DNA from: Moraxellaceae bacterium AER2_44_116
Lineage (GTDB): Bacteria; Pseudomonadota; Gammaproteobacteria; Pseudomonadales; Moraxellaceae
Direction: 5' to 3'
Length of the DNA: 64,000 bases
NCBI GenBank assembly: GCA_006546595.1
Contig: VIAD01000006.1
Coordinates: 1 to 64,000, forward strand
Positions within the stretch are counted from its first letter, which is position 1. Each line of letters begins with the position of its first letter. The position numbers were made by a program, and so were the translations under genes. Under the pieces are notes generated by a model. That model was not told where the DNA came from and did no database searches. It saw only the letters and a program-made list of their open reading frames with translations. This document shows positions 18,154 to 27,707 of the stretch, one piece after another.

Positions 18154-19374
18154 ATGTCACAACGTATCATAATAACAGGAGCATTTCGATTTCCTGAGGG
18201 AGATGCAGCCAGTGCTCGTGTAGTAGGTACGGCAAAGGCTTTGCGCAAGGCTGGGTTTGCTGTTGAGTTTGCAGGTTGGGAAGATCAAGAGCGGCCAGAA
18301 GATAAACAGCCTGAAGGTGGCTACAGTTATCAAGGATTTAAGTACACATCACAGAGCGATTTACGAGAGCAAAAGCTTTCGCCTTGGAAGAGATTGGTTC
18401 GTTATCTTTTGATGGGAAGTAATACGTTGAAGTGGTTAAAGTCCACTGACTTAACCGATGTGTCTAGTATTGTAGCCTATCATGGCAGTAGTATTTTCTT
18501 GCTCCGTTTGATGTTTTTCTGTTTTAAAAAAAATATTAAATTATTTTTTGATTGCACGGAGTGGTACGACTCTAAAAACCTTGTTGGTGGTCGTTTGGGG
18601 ATAGTCAGTATAGATAATGCGATTAGAATGTATTTGATTAATAAAGTCATTGGGCAGGGCATAGTTATTAGCTCATATTTAGAAGGGTATTACAAAAATA
18701 AGAATTGTCGTATTTTGAAAGTGCCTCCCCTAATAGATATTGCAGACGCAAAATGGCACAGTGAAGATACTAATACACATCAACCAAATGCAGGCGACAG
18801 CCTCAAGTTGGTTTATGCAGGAACACCCGCTAAAAAAGATTTATTAGGAAATGCCTTGCGTGGGTTGAAAATATTACATGCGGAGGGTTGTAAGATTGAG
18901 TTACATCTTCTAGGTCCGTCTCGCAAAGCTCTTTTAGAGTGTTTGGATGGAGAAGAGTCAGTTTTGCATGAGATAGAGGATATGCTTGTGTTGCATGGAC
19001 GAGTAAAACAGATGGATGTACCCAAGTTAGTTGCGAAGGCTGATTTTTCAATTTTATTGAGGCCACAAGAGCGTTATGCTCAAGCAGGGTTTTCAACGAA
19101 GTTTGTTGAGAGTCTTATGGCGAGTGTACCTGTTATTGCAAATGTAACGGGTGATATTGCGAGTTTTATTAAGGATAATGAAAGTGGCATCTTAATTGAA
19201 AGCGAAACGCCAGAGGATTTTGCTAAGGGAGTAAGGAGGGCGATCAATATGCCTATAGAGAAAAAGCAATCAATGAGATGTAATGCTCGTCGCTTGGCAG
19301 AAGAAAGTTTTGATTTTCGGCTTTATGAGGAGTCGCTGAGAGTTTTATTTGATGATAATCCTAGCTTTAATTAG
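18154..19374 (+). CDS. Glycosyltransferase, GT4-like
   Basis: A GT-B glycosyltransferase of 406 residues. The N-terminal domain starts IIITGAFRFPEGDAASARVV, and the C-terminal domain shows KLVYAGTPAKKDLLGNALRG, LHGRVKQMDVPKLVAKADFS and GFSTKFVESLMASVPVIAN, the usual donor-binding region. ATG 18154 is chosen over a TTG six bases upstream because GGAG fits it. The 185 bases before it hold no visible gene. Its specificity is unknown. It is one of four non-initiating transferases in the locus. Confidence 0.78.
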   Translation: MSQRIIITGAFRFPEGDAASARVVGTAKALRKAGFAVEFAGWEDQERPEDKQPEGGYSYQGFKYTSQSDLREQKLSPWKRLVRYLLMGSNTLKWLKSTDLTDVSSIVAYHGSSIFLLRLMFFCFKKNIKLFFDCTEWYDSKNLVGGRLGIVSIDNAIRMYLINKVIGQGIVISSYLEGYYKNKNCRILKVPPLIDIADAKWHSEDTNTHQPNAGDSLKLVYAGTPAKKDLLGNALRGLKILHAEGCKIELHLLGPSRKALLECLDGEESVLHEIEDMLVLHGRVKQMDVPKLVAKADFSILLRPQERYAQAGFSTKFVESLMASVPVIANVTGDIASFIKDNESGILIESETPEDFAKGVRRAINMPIEKKQSMRCNARRLAEESFDFRLYEESLRVLFDDNPSFN

Positions 19375-19390
19375 TAAAGAAAAATATTGC

Positions 19391-21868
19391 ATGAATAGAT
19401 GCTCCTTATTTCCCTTAATTGACCCGTTCAGTGTACGGTTATTTTTCCGCAAAGTTATACTCTTGCATTCGAATATAAAAAAAATATATTGCATGTTTTT
19501 TATTTTATTCTTTAGTCAATATGTTAATGCGTCATCATCTGTTACTCAGCATGATGACTCTTGTATGGTTTATGATGGCCTGAAAATATATTGTGGTATT
19601 GCTCATGACTATGTGGGGGAGCTACAAATATCTAATACTGGAGTTGCAATTAATGGGAGCTTGAAAAATAATTTTGAGCTTACGAAAGAGTATGTTTTGG
19701 ATAGTGTAACTATTTATAAGGTTAAGGTTGGCCGTAATGGATATTGGTGTTTTAATTTTCAAGGTGATCCATTAATTTCCCGAAGTGTTGATGAGGCACC
19801 AATATTGGTTGGTTATAAAAAATCATTAATGATTTTAGCTGATTCGAGTTTAAGGGTTTCAACAAGCCGTGCGAATGCAAACGTTAAGTTATGTAATAGT
19901 CCTAATAGGAAATTAGAGGGTGAGCAAGGTGAATTTCGATTACTTATTGGTGATAAAGAGAAAGTAATAGGTTTGGCTCAATCCATTAGTAAATGGTTGT
20001 CAACTTCTGATACTATTTTCAAAAAAATAGAAGATAAAAATTCGGAAATAACGAAAAAGAGTAGTTATTTTTTTGTGGATATTACTGAGCATAATGCTGA
20101 TGAAATGATTGAGATGGCTAAAAAAGGTGGATTCCCATATATATTGATATATTCTACTACTTGGGCAAAGACGAATGGTTCTTATGCAATTAACACCGAT
20201 AATTATCCACATGGTATTAATGGGTTGATAGACGTTTCAAAAATGGCATCTCAATACAATATTAAAATTGGGCTTCACACATTAACAGCATTAGTGTCAA
20301 AAAAAGATCCTCTAAGTAATCAACTAACAGATCAGGGTTTATTAAAAATAAATAATAAACTGGCAGAGAAATATGGCTCATATCTTGTTGATTTAAAAGG
20401 GCCATTGAAGTATTACGTTGCGGATCGTATTGCAGAGATAATGAACAAAACTAGCGCAGGGATGATTTATTTTGATGGTGGCGAAGCATCAGCAATTGCT
20501 GGAGATGCTGATTATGATATTCCAGAGCTACAAATAGAGGTGTTGAAGCGTTTACAGGGGCGTATTTTAGTGCAAGGGTCTGGAAATGTCCCTAGACTAT
20601 GGCCTTATCTTAGTCGTATGGCAATGGATGACTATTCCACTTTAGCTCCAATTGAATATTTAGACTACTACAAAGTTAAACAAATTTTACCGATGCGTGT
20701 GAATAATTATATGTCTGCTGAATTGGGTTGGATCGGTCTGCTTACAGAAACGCCATCGTCACCAGCAACTACTGTTGAAGATATATCAACGTATATGGCT
20801 CGAGCGTTGGCGTTTAATATGCCTTTTTCCATAGAAACACGATATGCTGCACTGAAAACTAATCCTTACACTGATCGGATTTTACGGATTTTAGGAGTGG
20901 TGAATAAAAAACTGCAATCAGGTGGTATGGGAAAATCATCTCGAAATATATTAAAACAAGGAGATTGGTATTTTGTTGATGGGGAATCTCCATATTTCTC
21001 GAAGCTTTATTTGAAAAAGATGCATATTTCATCAGAGAAGAGGCTTATTGATTTTAACTTAAAATCTAAAAAAACAAACCAATATATGCTTCGTATTAAT
21101 AATGTGCATAATAAATCTAGTGATGGGCTTGTTCCATTGCTTTTTAATAAAATGGCTAGTGATCTAACTGTCACTGAGAAGTATATTAATGATAGTAATA
21201 GAGGGCAGTTGGCTAAAAAGATTGGTTTTTCTGGTGATACGCTAGTTGACTTAACTAATGCGCGAATGATGAGTGTAAAATATAATGCTAATTTAAAAAC
21301 TGTAAAAGCAGAATCAGCCTGCTCCGTATTGAACTTGCAGTTACAGGATGTCAATGGATTTTTTCGGGATTATTTTCTTGATGTACTACCGAGTGGTGAA
21401 AATATAACGACTATTCGCTATGATGATGCCCCTGGTCGTATGTTGCGAGATTTGCGACCAGCTTATTCTTCATATGCGATGAAATCAGCTGTTCATGCTT
21501 TTGATTTCTCTAAAGTAGTAGGGTTGAATGTGCGCTGGATGAAGACTTGTAATGTAGGTGATAATATTGTTCTTAAAGAAATAAATATGATTAAAACTGA
21601 GTCAGCGTCATTAACTGGGGTTGAGCTATTTGTGAACGGAAAGAAGCGGTTAGACGTGCCCAGTCTTTTTACGGGTGAAGTATTGGATGTTTTTCCTGAT
21701 GGGTTAGTGACGATTTGTAAGGTTCGAGCATGCAAAAAAATTGCAAAAATATCCCCCGTAGATGATAAGGGGGGAATTCAATCCGTACAGATTAAAACTA
21801 AAGGCGATGCAGTGTATGATGCGGCTTTTGGCATCCTTACGTCTAAAGTGGATTTTGTCGATAGGTAG
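19391..21868 (+). CDS. Exported TIM-barrel hydrolase-like protein of the polysaccharide locus
   Basis: I do not recognise an exact family. The 825 residues begin with a charged stretch, then a hydrophobic run with KKIY before it and VNA at about residue 47, which reads as a signal peptide. After a beta-rich region there is a barrel-like segment at about 225-520: GGFPYILIYSTTW, NYPHGINGLIDVSKMA, YNIKIGLHT, MIYFDGGEA (Asp362, Glu365), ILVQGSG and MAMDDYS. Their order resembles clan GH-D glycosidases (alpha-galactosidase type), with Asp362 as possible nucleophile and the MDDY aspartate as acid/base. The C-terminus is beta-rich. Sitting inside the locus it may trim or process the polymer in the periplasm, as PslG or AlgL do elsewhere. 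This role is inference. The start is uncertain: TTG 19349 would overlap the previous gene. Confidence 0.6.
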   Translation: MNRCSLFPLIDPFSVRLFFRKVILLHSNIKKIYCMFFILFFSQYVNASSSVTQHDDSCMVYDGLKIYCGIAHDYVGELQISNTGVAINGSLKNNFELTKEYVLDSVTIYKVKVGRNGYWCFNFQGDPLISRSVDEAPILVGYKKSLMILADSSLRVSTSRANANVKLCNSPNRKLEGEQGEFRLLIGDKEKVIGLAQSISKWLSTSDTIFKKIEDKNSEITKKSSYFFVDITEHNADEMIEMAKKGGFPYILIYSTTWAKTNGSYAINTDNYPHGINGLIDVSKMASQYNIKIGLHTLTALVSKKDPLSNQLTDQGLLKINNKLAEKYGSYLVDLKGPLKYYVADRIAEIMNKTSAGMIYFDGGEASAIAGDADYDIPELQIEVLKRLQGRILVQGSGNVPRLWPYLSRMAMDDYSTLAPIEYLDYYKVKQILPMRVNNYMSAELGWIGLLTETPSSPATTVEDISTYMARALAFNMPFSIETRYAALKTNPYTDRILRILGVVNKKLQSGGMGKSSRNILKQGDWYFVDGESPYFSKLYLKKMHISSEKRLIDFNLKSKKTNQYMLRINNVHNKSSDGLVPLLFNKMASDLTVTEKYINDSNRGQLAKKIGFSGDTLVDLTNARMMSVKYNANLKTVKAESACSVLNLQLQDVNGFFRDYFLDVLPSGENITTIRYDDAPGRMLRDLRPAYSSYAMKSAVHAFDFSKVVGLNVRWMKTCNVGDNIVLKEINMIKTESASLTGVELFVNGKKRLDVPSLFTGEVLDVFPDGLVTICKVRACKKIAKISPVDDKGGIQSVQIKTKGDAVYDAAFGILTSKVDFVDR

Positions 21869-21918
21869 TTAAAACTTGCAAATGAGTTTGATTAAATTTT
21901 TGAGTGGATGAGTGTTTT

Positions 21919-23064
21919 ATGAGAATAGTTTTTCAATATTTTACGGGTGGTGGTGGAGCGTTATCTAACATAATGTTATTGCTTCAAACATTGTCTAAGC
22001 TGTACCCGCAAGATAGCATAATCGTTGTCTGCTCAAATAAATCAGATTTGCATCACCTTAATGTTTTTTCAAACATAGAAGTAATATCATATGATGCAGG
22101 TGATTTACATCAAGAAATTGATCGGCTTATGTTAGGGTATGTTGGTTTAAAGAAAATTGCGAGTCAGTATAAGGCGGATATTGTGTGGTCTTTAAATATT
22201 GGCTCGTATGTTAAGCTAGATGTGCCACACGTCCTCAGTGTTAATAATCCATATCAGGTTTACCCCTTAGAAGATGTTGTACAGTATCACCCTAAAAGTC
22301 GTTTTAATTTGTTGGTATTAAGGTCTTTTTTTAAGAAGTCTTTATGTCTTTCTGATGCGGTGATTGTGCAAACGCCGATCATGGGGCGGTATATTGGACA
22401 AATAAAAGATGCTCCGACAACATATGTTGTTCCTAAGGCGGTGGAGCGAGATGAGGATGTGCGTGTTGATCCTTTACCTGAAGAAATGAAGTCTATCTTA
22501 GAGAATAGGAAAGGGTTTTTTACCTTTTTGTATGTTTCAACGAGTAGTCCTCATAAAAATCATAAAACACTGATTGATGCGTTTGAATTATTGGCGAATC
22601 AAGTTGTTGGTGCAAGAGTTGTACTTACTATCAGTCATGATGAATTAATTAAAATCGGTGGGGGAAAAGCCCAAAAACTTGTGGATGATGGTTATGTCAT
22701 CCCCATTGGCTGGGTTAAAAAGCAGCATCTTAGGTCTTTGTATGATGCGGTGGATGCGTGTTTGATGCCAAGTGTACTTGAGTCTTTAAGCTCTGCTCAT
22801 CTTGAAGCAATGGAGTGGGGGAAAGCTCAAATTGTTGCAGATTTGCCTTATGCTCGTGATTTGTGTGGCGGTGCTGCGGTATATGTGGCACCAGAGTTTC
22901 CTAGTAAATGGGCTGAGACGATTATGGAGTTTATCCCAGATGATACTCTTAGGCAGAATCTAGTTATGAGGGGGCGTGAGCAGATGCAATTGTTTCCAAA
23001 AACTTGGGATGAAATGGCTCGTCAAATACATAAAGTTTTTGAAGGGTTAATAGCAAAGACATAG
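21919..23064 (+). CDS. Glycosyltransferase, GT4-like
   Basis: A GT-B glycosyltransferase of 381 residues. The N-terminal FQYFTGGGGALSNIMLLLQT is a GT4 acceptor-domain start, and the C-terminal domain has FLYVSTSSPHKNHKTLIDAF, GWVKKQHLRSLYDAVDACLM and PSVLESLSSAHLEAMEWGKA, the E(x7)E-type region typical of retaining GT4 enzymes. The start at ATG 21919 is preferred to a GTG 15 bases upstream. It lies between the exported hydrolase-like gene and fnlA. The linkage formed is not predictable. Confidence 0.82.
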   Translation: MRIVFQYFTGGGGALSNIMLLLQTLSKLYPQDSIIVVCSNKSDLHHLNVFSNIEVISYDAGDLHQEIDRLMLGYVGLKKIASQYKADIVWSLNIGSYVKLDVPHVLSVNNPYQVYPLEDVVQYHPKSRFNLLVLRSFFKKSLCLSDAVIVQTPIMGRYIGQIKDAPTTYVVPKAVERDEDVRVDPLPEEMKSILENRKGFFTFLYVSTSSPHKNHKTLIDAFELLANQVVGARVVLTISHDELIKIGGGKAQKLVDDGYVIPIGWVKKQHLRSLYDAVDACLMPSVLESLSSAHLEAMEWGKAQIVADLPYARDLCGGAAVYVAPEFPSKWAETIMEFIPDDTLRQNLVMRGREQMQLFPKTWDEMARQIHKVFEGLIAKT

Positions 23065-23106
23065 TGTTGCATTGTTTAAATTTCACTTTGGAAGGATATA
23101 GGATAT

Positions 23107-24141
23107 ATGTTCGCAAATAAAACGTTATTGATTACAGGTGGTACTGGCTCATTTGGAAATGCTGTTTTAAAGCGTTTTCTTGATTCAGATCTTGCTGAAA
23201 TACGGATTTTTAGCCGTGACGAAAAAAAGCAAGATGACATGCGCAAACGTTATAACAGTAGCAAACTCAAATTTTATATTGGGGATGTGCGGGATTATCA
23301 AAGCATATTAAATGCGACTCGTGGTGTGGATTATATTTTCCATGCGGCAGCATTAAAGCAAGTGCCTTCTTGTGAATTTCACCCGATGGAAGCGGTCAAA
23401 ACGAATGTGCTTGGCACAGAAAATGTGCTTGAGGCGGCGATACAAAATAAAGTACAGCGTATTGTTTGTTTAAGTACCGATAAAGCCGTTTATCCGATCA
23501 ATGCGATGGGTATTTCCAAAGCAATGATGGAAAAAGTCATGGTTGCCAAGTCACGTAATTTGGAAGGTACAGACACCGTTATTTGTGGGACACGCTATGG
23601 CAATGTCATGGCCTCACGCGGCTCGGTGATTCCATTGTTTATCGATCAAGTGCGTGCGGGCAAGCCATTGTCAATTACCGATCCAACAATGACCCGTTTT
23701 ATGATGACATTAGCGGATGCGGTTGATTTGGTGCTTTACGCATTTGAGCATGGCAATAATGGTGATATGTTTGTGCAAAAAGCACCTGCTGCTACAGTAC
23801 ATACACTGGCAGTAGCGTTAACGCGTTTATTGGGTAAAGCGGATTATCCGATACATATCATTGGTACGCGCCACGGTGAAAAGCTTTACGAGGCGTTATT
23901 AAGCCGTGAAGAAATGGCTTGCGCTGAAGATCGTGGCGATTATTTCCGTGTGCCACCTGATCTGCGTGACTTAAACTACGCCAAATTTGTGGATAGTGGT
24001 GAAGAGAAAATTACTCAAAGCGAAGACTACAACTCACACAATACGCTACGTTTGGATGTTGATGGCATGGAGCAGTTGTTACTTAAATTGGACTTCATGC
24101 GAGCGATTCAGCGCGGTGAACATGCAACGACTGAGGAATAA
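23107..24141 (+). CDS. fnlA: UDP-GlcNAc 4,6-dehydratase/5-epimerase (FnlA/CapE/WbjB)
   Basis: First enzyme of UDP-N-acetyl-L-fucosamine synthesis, removing water across C4-C6 of UDP-GlcNAc and inverting C5. The 344 residues have the NAD motif ITGGTGSFGNAVLKRF, RDEKKQDDMRKRY after it, and STDKAVYPINAMGISKAMME, where the SDR tyrosine is replaced by methionine as in this dehydratase family. The ending DGMEQLLLKLDFMRAIQRG is typical for CapE-like proteins. The next two genes complete the pathway. The ribosome-binding site (GGAAGGATAT) is strong. Confidence 0.92.
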   Translation: MFANKTLLITGGTGSFGNAVLKRFLDSDLAEIRIFSRDEKKQDDMRKRYNSSKLKFYIGDVRDYQSILNATRGVDYIFHAAALKQVPSCEFHPMEAVKTNVLGTENVLEAAIQNKVQRIVCLSTDKAVYPINAMGISKAMMEKVMVAKSRNLEGTDTVICGTRYGNVMASRGSVIPLFIDQVRAGKPLSITDPTMTRFMMTLADAVDLVLYAFEHGNNGDMFVQKAPAATVHTLAVALTRLLGKADYPIHIIGTRHGEKLYEALLSREEMACAEDRGDYFRVPPDLRDLNYAKFVDSGEEKITQSEDYNSHNTLRLDVDGMEQLLLKLDFMRAIQRGEHATTEE

Positions 24142-24155
24142 AAAAGAGAATTACC

Positions 24156-25262
24156 ATGAATGTATTAATTACAGGCGCAAACGGCTTTGTTGGAAAAAAT
24201 ATCCAAGCTGCTTTTATTGAACGTAAAGACGTGACTGTGGCCACCATTGGTCGTCAGTCAACTGTTGAGGAGCTTGAGCAGGCCGTCACACAAGCAGATT
24301 TTATTTTTCATTTGGCTGGTGTCAATCGTCCTGTCAATCCTGAAGAATTTGCCGAAGGCAATAACGGCTTTACTCAAACGCTGTGTGCGTTAGTGAAAAA
24401 TACGGGGCGAAAAATCCCTATTATTTATACCTCATCCATTCAGGCTGTGCGTGATAATCCCTATGGTGTGAGCAAGCGTGGTGCCGAAGATCATTTATTG
24501 GCATTGCAAGCAGAAACAGAAAGCCCTGTCTATATTTTTAGATTGCCCAATATCTTTGGTAAGTGGTGTCGCCCGAATTATAATTCAGCGGTTGCGACTT
24601 TTTGCTATAACACCATTAATGAGTTGCCCTTAACCATTAATGATCCAAACGCACAAGTCACGTTGGTTTATATTGATGATTTGGTTGGCTATTTTATTAG
24701 GCTCATGGATGGTCAAGTAAATGCTGAGACCTTTCCTGAAGTAGACCCCATTTACACGGCTACTGTCGGTGAGTTAGCTCATCAGATTCAAGCGTTCCGA
24801 GATTGTCGTACCTCGTTAATTTCTGAAAATGTCGGTACAGGCTTAGTACGAGCATTATATTCGACCTATGTGAGTTATCTTGCACCACAGCAATTTAGTT
24901 ACACCGTCCCTAAATATGGTGATCCTCGTGGCGTGTTTGTCGAAATGTTAAAGACAAAAGACGCGGGTCAGTTTTCTTTTTTTACGGCTCATCCGGGTGT
25001 CACGCGCGGTGGGCATTATCATCACTCGAAGACCGAAAAATTTTTGGTCATTAAAGGTGAGGCTTGTTTCCGTTTTCGCCATATTTTGACCGATGAAACC
25101 TATGAGCAATGCACTTCGGGTGAGAATCCAGTCATTATGGAAACCGTACCTGGCTGGTCTCATGACATTACTAACGTGGGTAATGATGAAATGGTCGTGA
25201 TGTTGTGGGCAAACGAAATTTTTGATCGTAGCCGTCCTGATACCTACGCACACAAGGTGTAA
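24156..25262 (+). CDS. fnlB: UDP-sugar C4-reductase with cupin domain (FnlB/CapF/WbjC)
   Basis: Second enzyme of UDP-L-FucNAc synthesis, bifunctional C3-epimerase/C4-reductase in the CapF model. Of 368 residues, the first about 245 are an SDR (ITGANGFVGKNIQAAF, YGVSKRGAEDHL) and the last about 115 are a cupin (GVTRGGHYHHSKTEKFLVIK, with metal-binding histidines in HYHHSK). This fusion is specific to CapF-like proteins. The stop codon TAA overlaps the ATG of fnlC by one base. Confidence 0.93.
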   Translation: MNVLITGANGFVGKNIQAAFIERKDVTVATIGRQSTVEELEQAVTQADFIFHLAGVNRPVNPEEFAEGNNGFTQTLCALVKNTGRKIPIIYTSSIQAVRDNPYGVSKRGAEDHLLALQAETESPVYIFRLPNIFGKWCRPNYNSAVATFCYNTINELPLTINDPNAQVTLVYIDDLVGYFIRLMDGQVNAETFPEVDPIYTATVGELAHQIQAFRDCRTSLISENVGTGLVRALYSTYVSYLAPQQFSYTVPKYGDPRGVFVEMLKTKDAGQFSFFTAHPGVTRGGHYHHSKTEKFLVIKGEACFRFRHILTDETYEQCTSGENPVIMETVPGWSHDITNVGNDEMVVMLWANEIFDRSRPDTYAHKV

Positions 25263-26395
25263 TGATGAAAAAAATGAAAGTAATGACGGTGGTTGGCACA
25301 CGTCCGGAAATTATTCGCTTAGCCCGTGTTATGGCTGCTTTAGATAAGCATTGTGATCATATTTTAGTTCATACAGGTCAAAACTACGACTATGAATTGA
25401 ATGAGATTTTTTTTAATGATTTGGGTATCCGCAAGCCCGATTATTTCTTGAATGCTGCTGGGGCAACGGGTGCGGAAACGATAGGTAAAGTGATTATTGG
25501 TGTTGACCAAGTGTTGGCTGATGTTAAGCCAGAAGCCATGTTGGTTTTAGGTGATACGAATAGCTGCATGGCAGTGATTCCTGCCAAGCGTCGTAAAATT
25601 CCCACTTTCCATATGGAAGCGGGTAATCGCTGTTTTGATATGCGTGTGCCTGAAGAAATTAACCGTCGTATTGTCGATCACACGGCTGATATCAATTTGA
25701 CTTATAGCACGATTGCTAGAGATTATTTGTTGCGTGAAGGCTTGTCGCCCGACATGGTCATAAAAACGGGTAGTCCAATGTTTGAGGTACTCAATTTTTA
25801 TCGTGAAGGCATTGAAAATTCCGATATTTTGAGTCGTTTATCGCTAGAAGAAGGTAAGTTTTTTGTTGTCAGCGCACACCGTGAAGAAAATATTGATTCC
25901 GATAAAAACTTTCATCATTTGGTCGATAGTTTAAATGCGATTGCAGAGACTTATGGTTATCCTGTCATTGTTTCAACCCATCCACGGACGCAAAAGCGTG
26001 TTGATGCGTTGGGTGTTAAATTTCATCCGTTAGTACAACTTTTGAAGCCATTAGGTTTCAAAGATTATAACAAGCTACAGTTGTCGTCTAAGGCCGCTTT
26101 GTCTGATAGCGGCACAATCAACGAAGAGTCCTCTATCCTAAATTTCCCTGCGCTTAATTTACGTGAAGCACATGAACGCCCAGAAGGTATGGAAGAAGCT
26201 GCGGTGATGATGACTGGTTTGACATCTGAGCGAATCTTGCAGGCTTTACAAGTTTTAGAGCATCAGCCTCGTGGTGAAGAGCGCGGATTACGTTTGGTGG
26301 CGGATTATAGTATGCCCAATGTCTCTGAAAAAGTGGTTAGAATTGTGCATAGTTACCGAGATTATGTCATGCGTAATGTATGGAAGCAGTTTTGA
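25262..26395 (+). CDS. fnlC: UDP-N-acetyl-sugar 2-epimerase (FnlC/CapG/WbjD, WecB family)
   Basis: Third enzyme of UDP-L-FucNAc synthesis, inverting C2 of the talose intermediate. The 377 residues are of the UDP-GlcNAc 2-epimerase family: VVGTRPEIIRLARVMAAL at the start, VHTGQNYDYELNEIFF, MEAGNRCFDMRVPEEINRR, SAHREENID and SDSGTINEESSILNFPAL. HTGQNYDYELN with FFNDLGI is the CapG-like form rather than WecB. It overlaps fnlB by one base (TAATG), so all three enzymes should be translated together. Confidence 0.92.
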   Translation: MMKKMKVMTVVGTRPEIIRLARVMAALDKHCDHILVHTGQNYDYELNEIFFNDLGIRKPDYFLNAAGATGAETIGKVIIGVDQVLADVKPEAMLVLGDTNSCMAVIPAKRRKIPTFHMEAGNRCFDMRVPEEINRRIVDHTADINLTYSTIARDYLLREGLSPDMVIKTGSPMFEVLNFYREGIENSDILSRLSLEEGKFFVVSAHREENIDSDKNFHHLVDSLNAIAETYGYPVIVSTHPRTQKRVDALGVKFHPLVQLLKPLGFKDYNKLQLSSKAALSDSGTINEESSILNFPALNLREAHERPEGMEEAAVMMTGLTSERILQALQVLEHQPRGEERGLRLVADYSMPNVSEKVVRIVHSYRDYVMRNVWKQF

Positions 26396-27606
26396 AAATT
26401 TTGTTATTAACTCAATGGTTTGACCCAGAGCCAACGTTTAAGGGTTTGCTGTTTGCTAAGCAATTACAAGCAGAGGGTCATGAGGTTGAAGTGATTACAG
26501 GTTTTCCGAATTATCCGGGTGGTAAGCTTTATGCGGGTTACAAACAGCGTTGGCTTCAAACGGAGTTAATAGATGGAATACGCGTTAATCGTGTTCCTCT
26601 TTATCCTAGCCATGATGGTTCGGGCGTTAAGCGTGCGTTAAACTATGTGAGTTTTGCCGCGACATCTTGCCTTTTTGGTCTGTTTATAGCTAAAAAAGCG
26701 CAGGTTATTTATGCGTATCACCCTCCATTAACCGTAGGAATGTCTGCTGTATTTATTGGCTTTTTTAGACGAATACCTGTGGTTTATGATATTCAAGATA
26801 TGTGGCCAGATACGTTGCAAGCGACAGGGATGTTGAATAATAAAAAAGCACTCGCTTTTGTTGCCAGTATATGTGGATGGATTTATCGTCGCGCTTCTGC
26901 ATTGGTGGTATTGTCACCAGGTTTTAAAAAACTATTATTAGCACGCGGTGTGCCTGCTCATAAGGTCAGTGTTATTTACAATTGGTGTGATGCATCGGCT
27001 CTCATTCAGCCACAAATAGTGAATAAACGACCAATAGAAATGGAGAATCATTTCAATGTGGTTTTTGCAGGAACAATGGGGAAAGCGCAAGCGTTAGATT
27101 CGGTATTGAAGGCCGCTGCCATTGTGCAAAAAATAAATACTAAGGTGAAATTTGTTTTTGTGGGTGGTGGGGTTGAGGTAGAACATCTTAAGACGGTTGC
27201 GCGTGAGCTATTATTGAATAATGTGCTATTTATTCCTCGTATGCCGATGAGTGAAGTAGGACAGGTATTGGTGGCGGCAGATGTACTTTTGGTGCATTTA
27301 CGCAATGACCCTCTTTTTGAGATTACGGTTCCCTCAAAAACGCAAGCATATATGGCTGTTGGTAAGCCTATTTTGATGGCAGTATCGGGTGATGCTGCAA
27401 ATTTAATTGAAGAAGCGAGCTGTGGCTTAGCGGTTCAAGCGGAAAATGAAACAGCAATTGCTGAGGCTGTTTTAACATTGGCGGCTATGCCTCATGAGGA
27501 CTTAGTAGCTATGGGGCGACGAGGTGCTAAGTATTATCAAGAAGAGTTATCTCTTGAAGTGGGTGTGAAAAAATTTGTTGAGGTTTTTGAAGATGTTGCA
27601 CGCTAA
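26380..27606 (+). CDS. wbuB: Glycosyltransferase, WbuB-like (probable L-FucNAc transferase)
   Basis: A GT4 family enzyme of 408 residues, or 404 if it starts at TTG 26392, where GGAAG is well placed. N-terminal LLTQWFDPEPTFKGLLFAKQ and TGFPNYPGGKLYAGYK are signatures of WbuB/FnlD proteins, which follow fnlABC in several O-antigen and capsule loci and are thought to transfer L-FucNAc. VVYDIQDMWPDTLQATGML and the C-terminal EITVPSKTQAYMAVGKPIL are conserved. Its first 16 bases overlap fnlC. Donor assignment is from family and context, not from visible specificity residues. Confidence 0.82.
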   Translation: MEAVLKILLLTQWFDPEPTFKGLLFAKQLQAEGHEVEVITGFPNYPGGKLYAGYKQRWLQTELIDGIRVNRVPLYPSHDGSGVKRALNYVSFAATSCLFGLFIAKKAQVIYAYHPPLTVGMSAVFIGFFRRIPVVYDIQDMWPDTLQATGMLNNKKALAFVASICGWIYRRASALVVLSPGFKKLLLARGVPAHKVSVIYNWCDASALIQPQIVNKRPIEMENHFNVVFAGTMGKAQALDSVLKAAAIVQKINTKVKFVFVGGGVEVEHLKTVARELLLNNVLFIPRMPMSEVGQVLVAADVLLVHLRNDPLFEITVPSKTQAYMAVGKPILMAVSGDAANLIEEASCGLAVQAENETAIAEAVLTLAAMPHEDLVAMGRRGAKYYQEELSLEVGVKKFVEVFEDVAR

Positions 27607-27707
27607 TTAGTAACAATCATGTGATAGTTGAGATGTTTTAATTAAATAATAGTCTGAATTCTACCTGCAAAAAATACTTTAGACTAGATAGACAACATGA
27701 GCTTGAT

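Noticed and set aside
20000..20212. Minus-strand open frames within the exported hydrolase-like gene
   Set aside because: They are shadows of an AT-rich gene without ribosome-binding sites or recognisable motifs.
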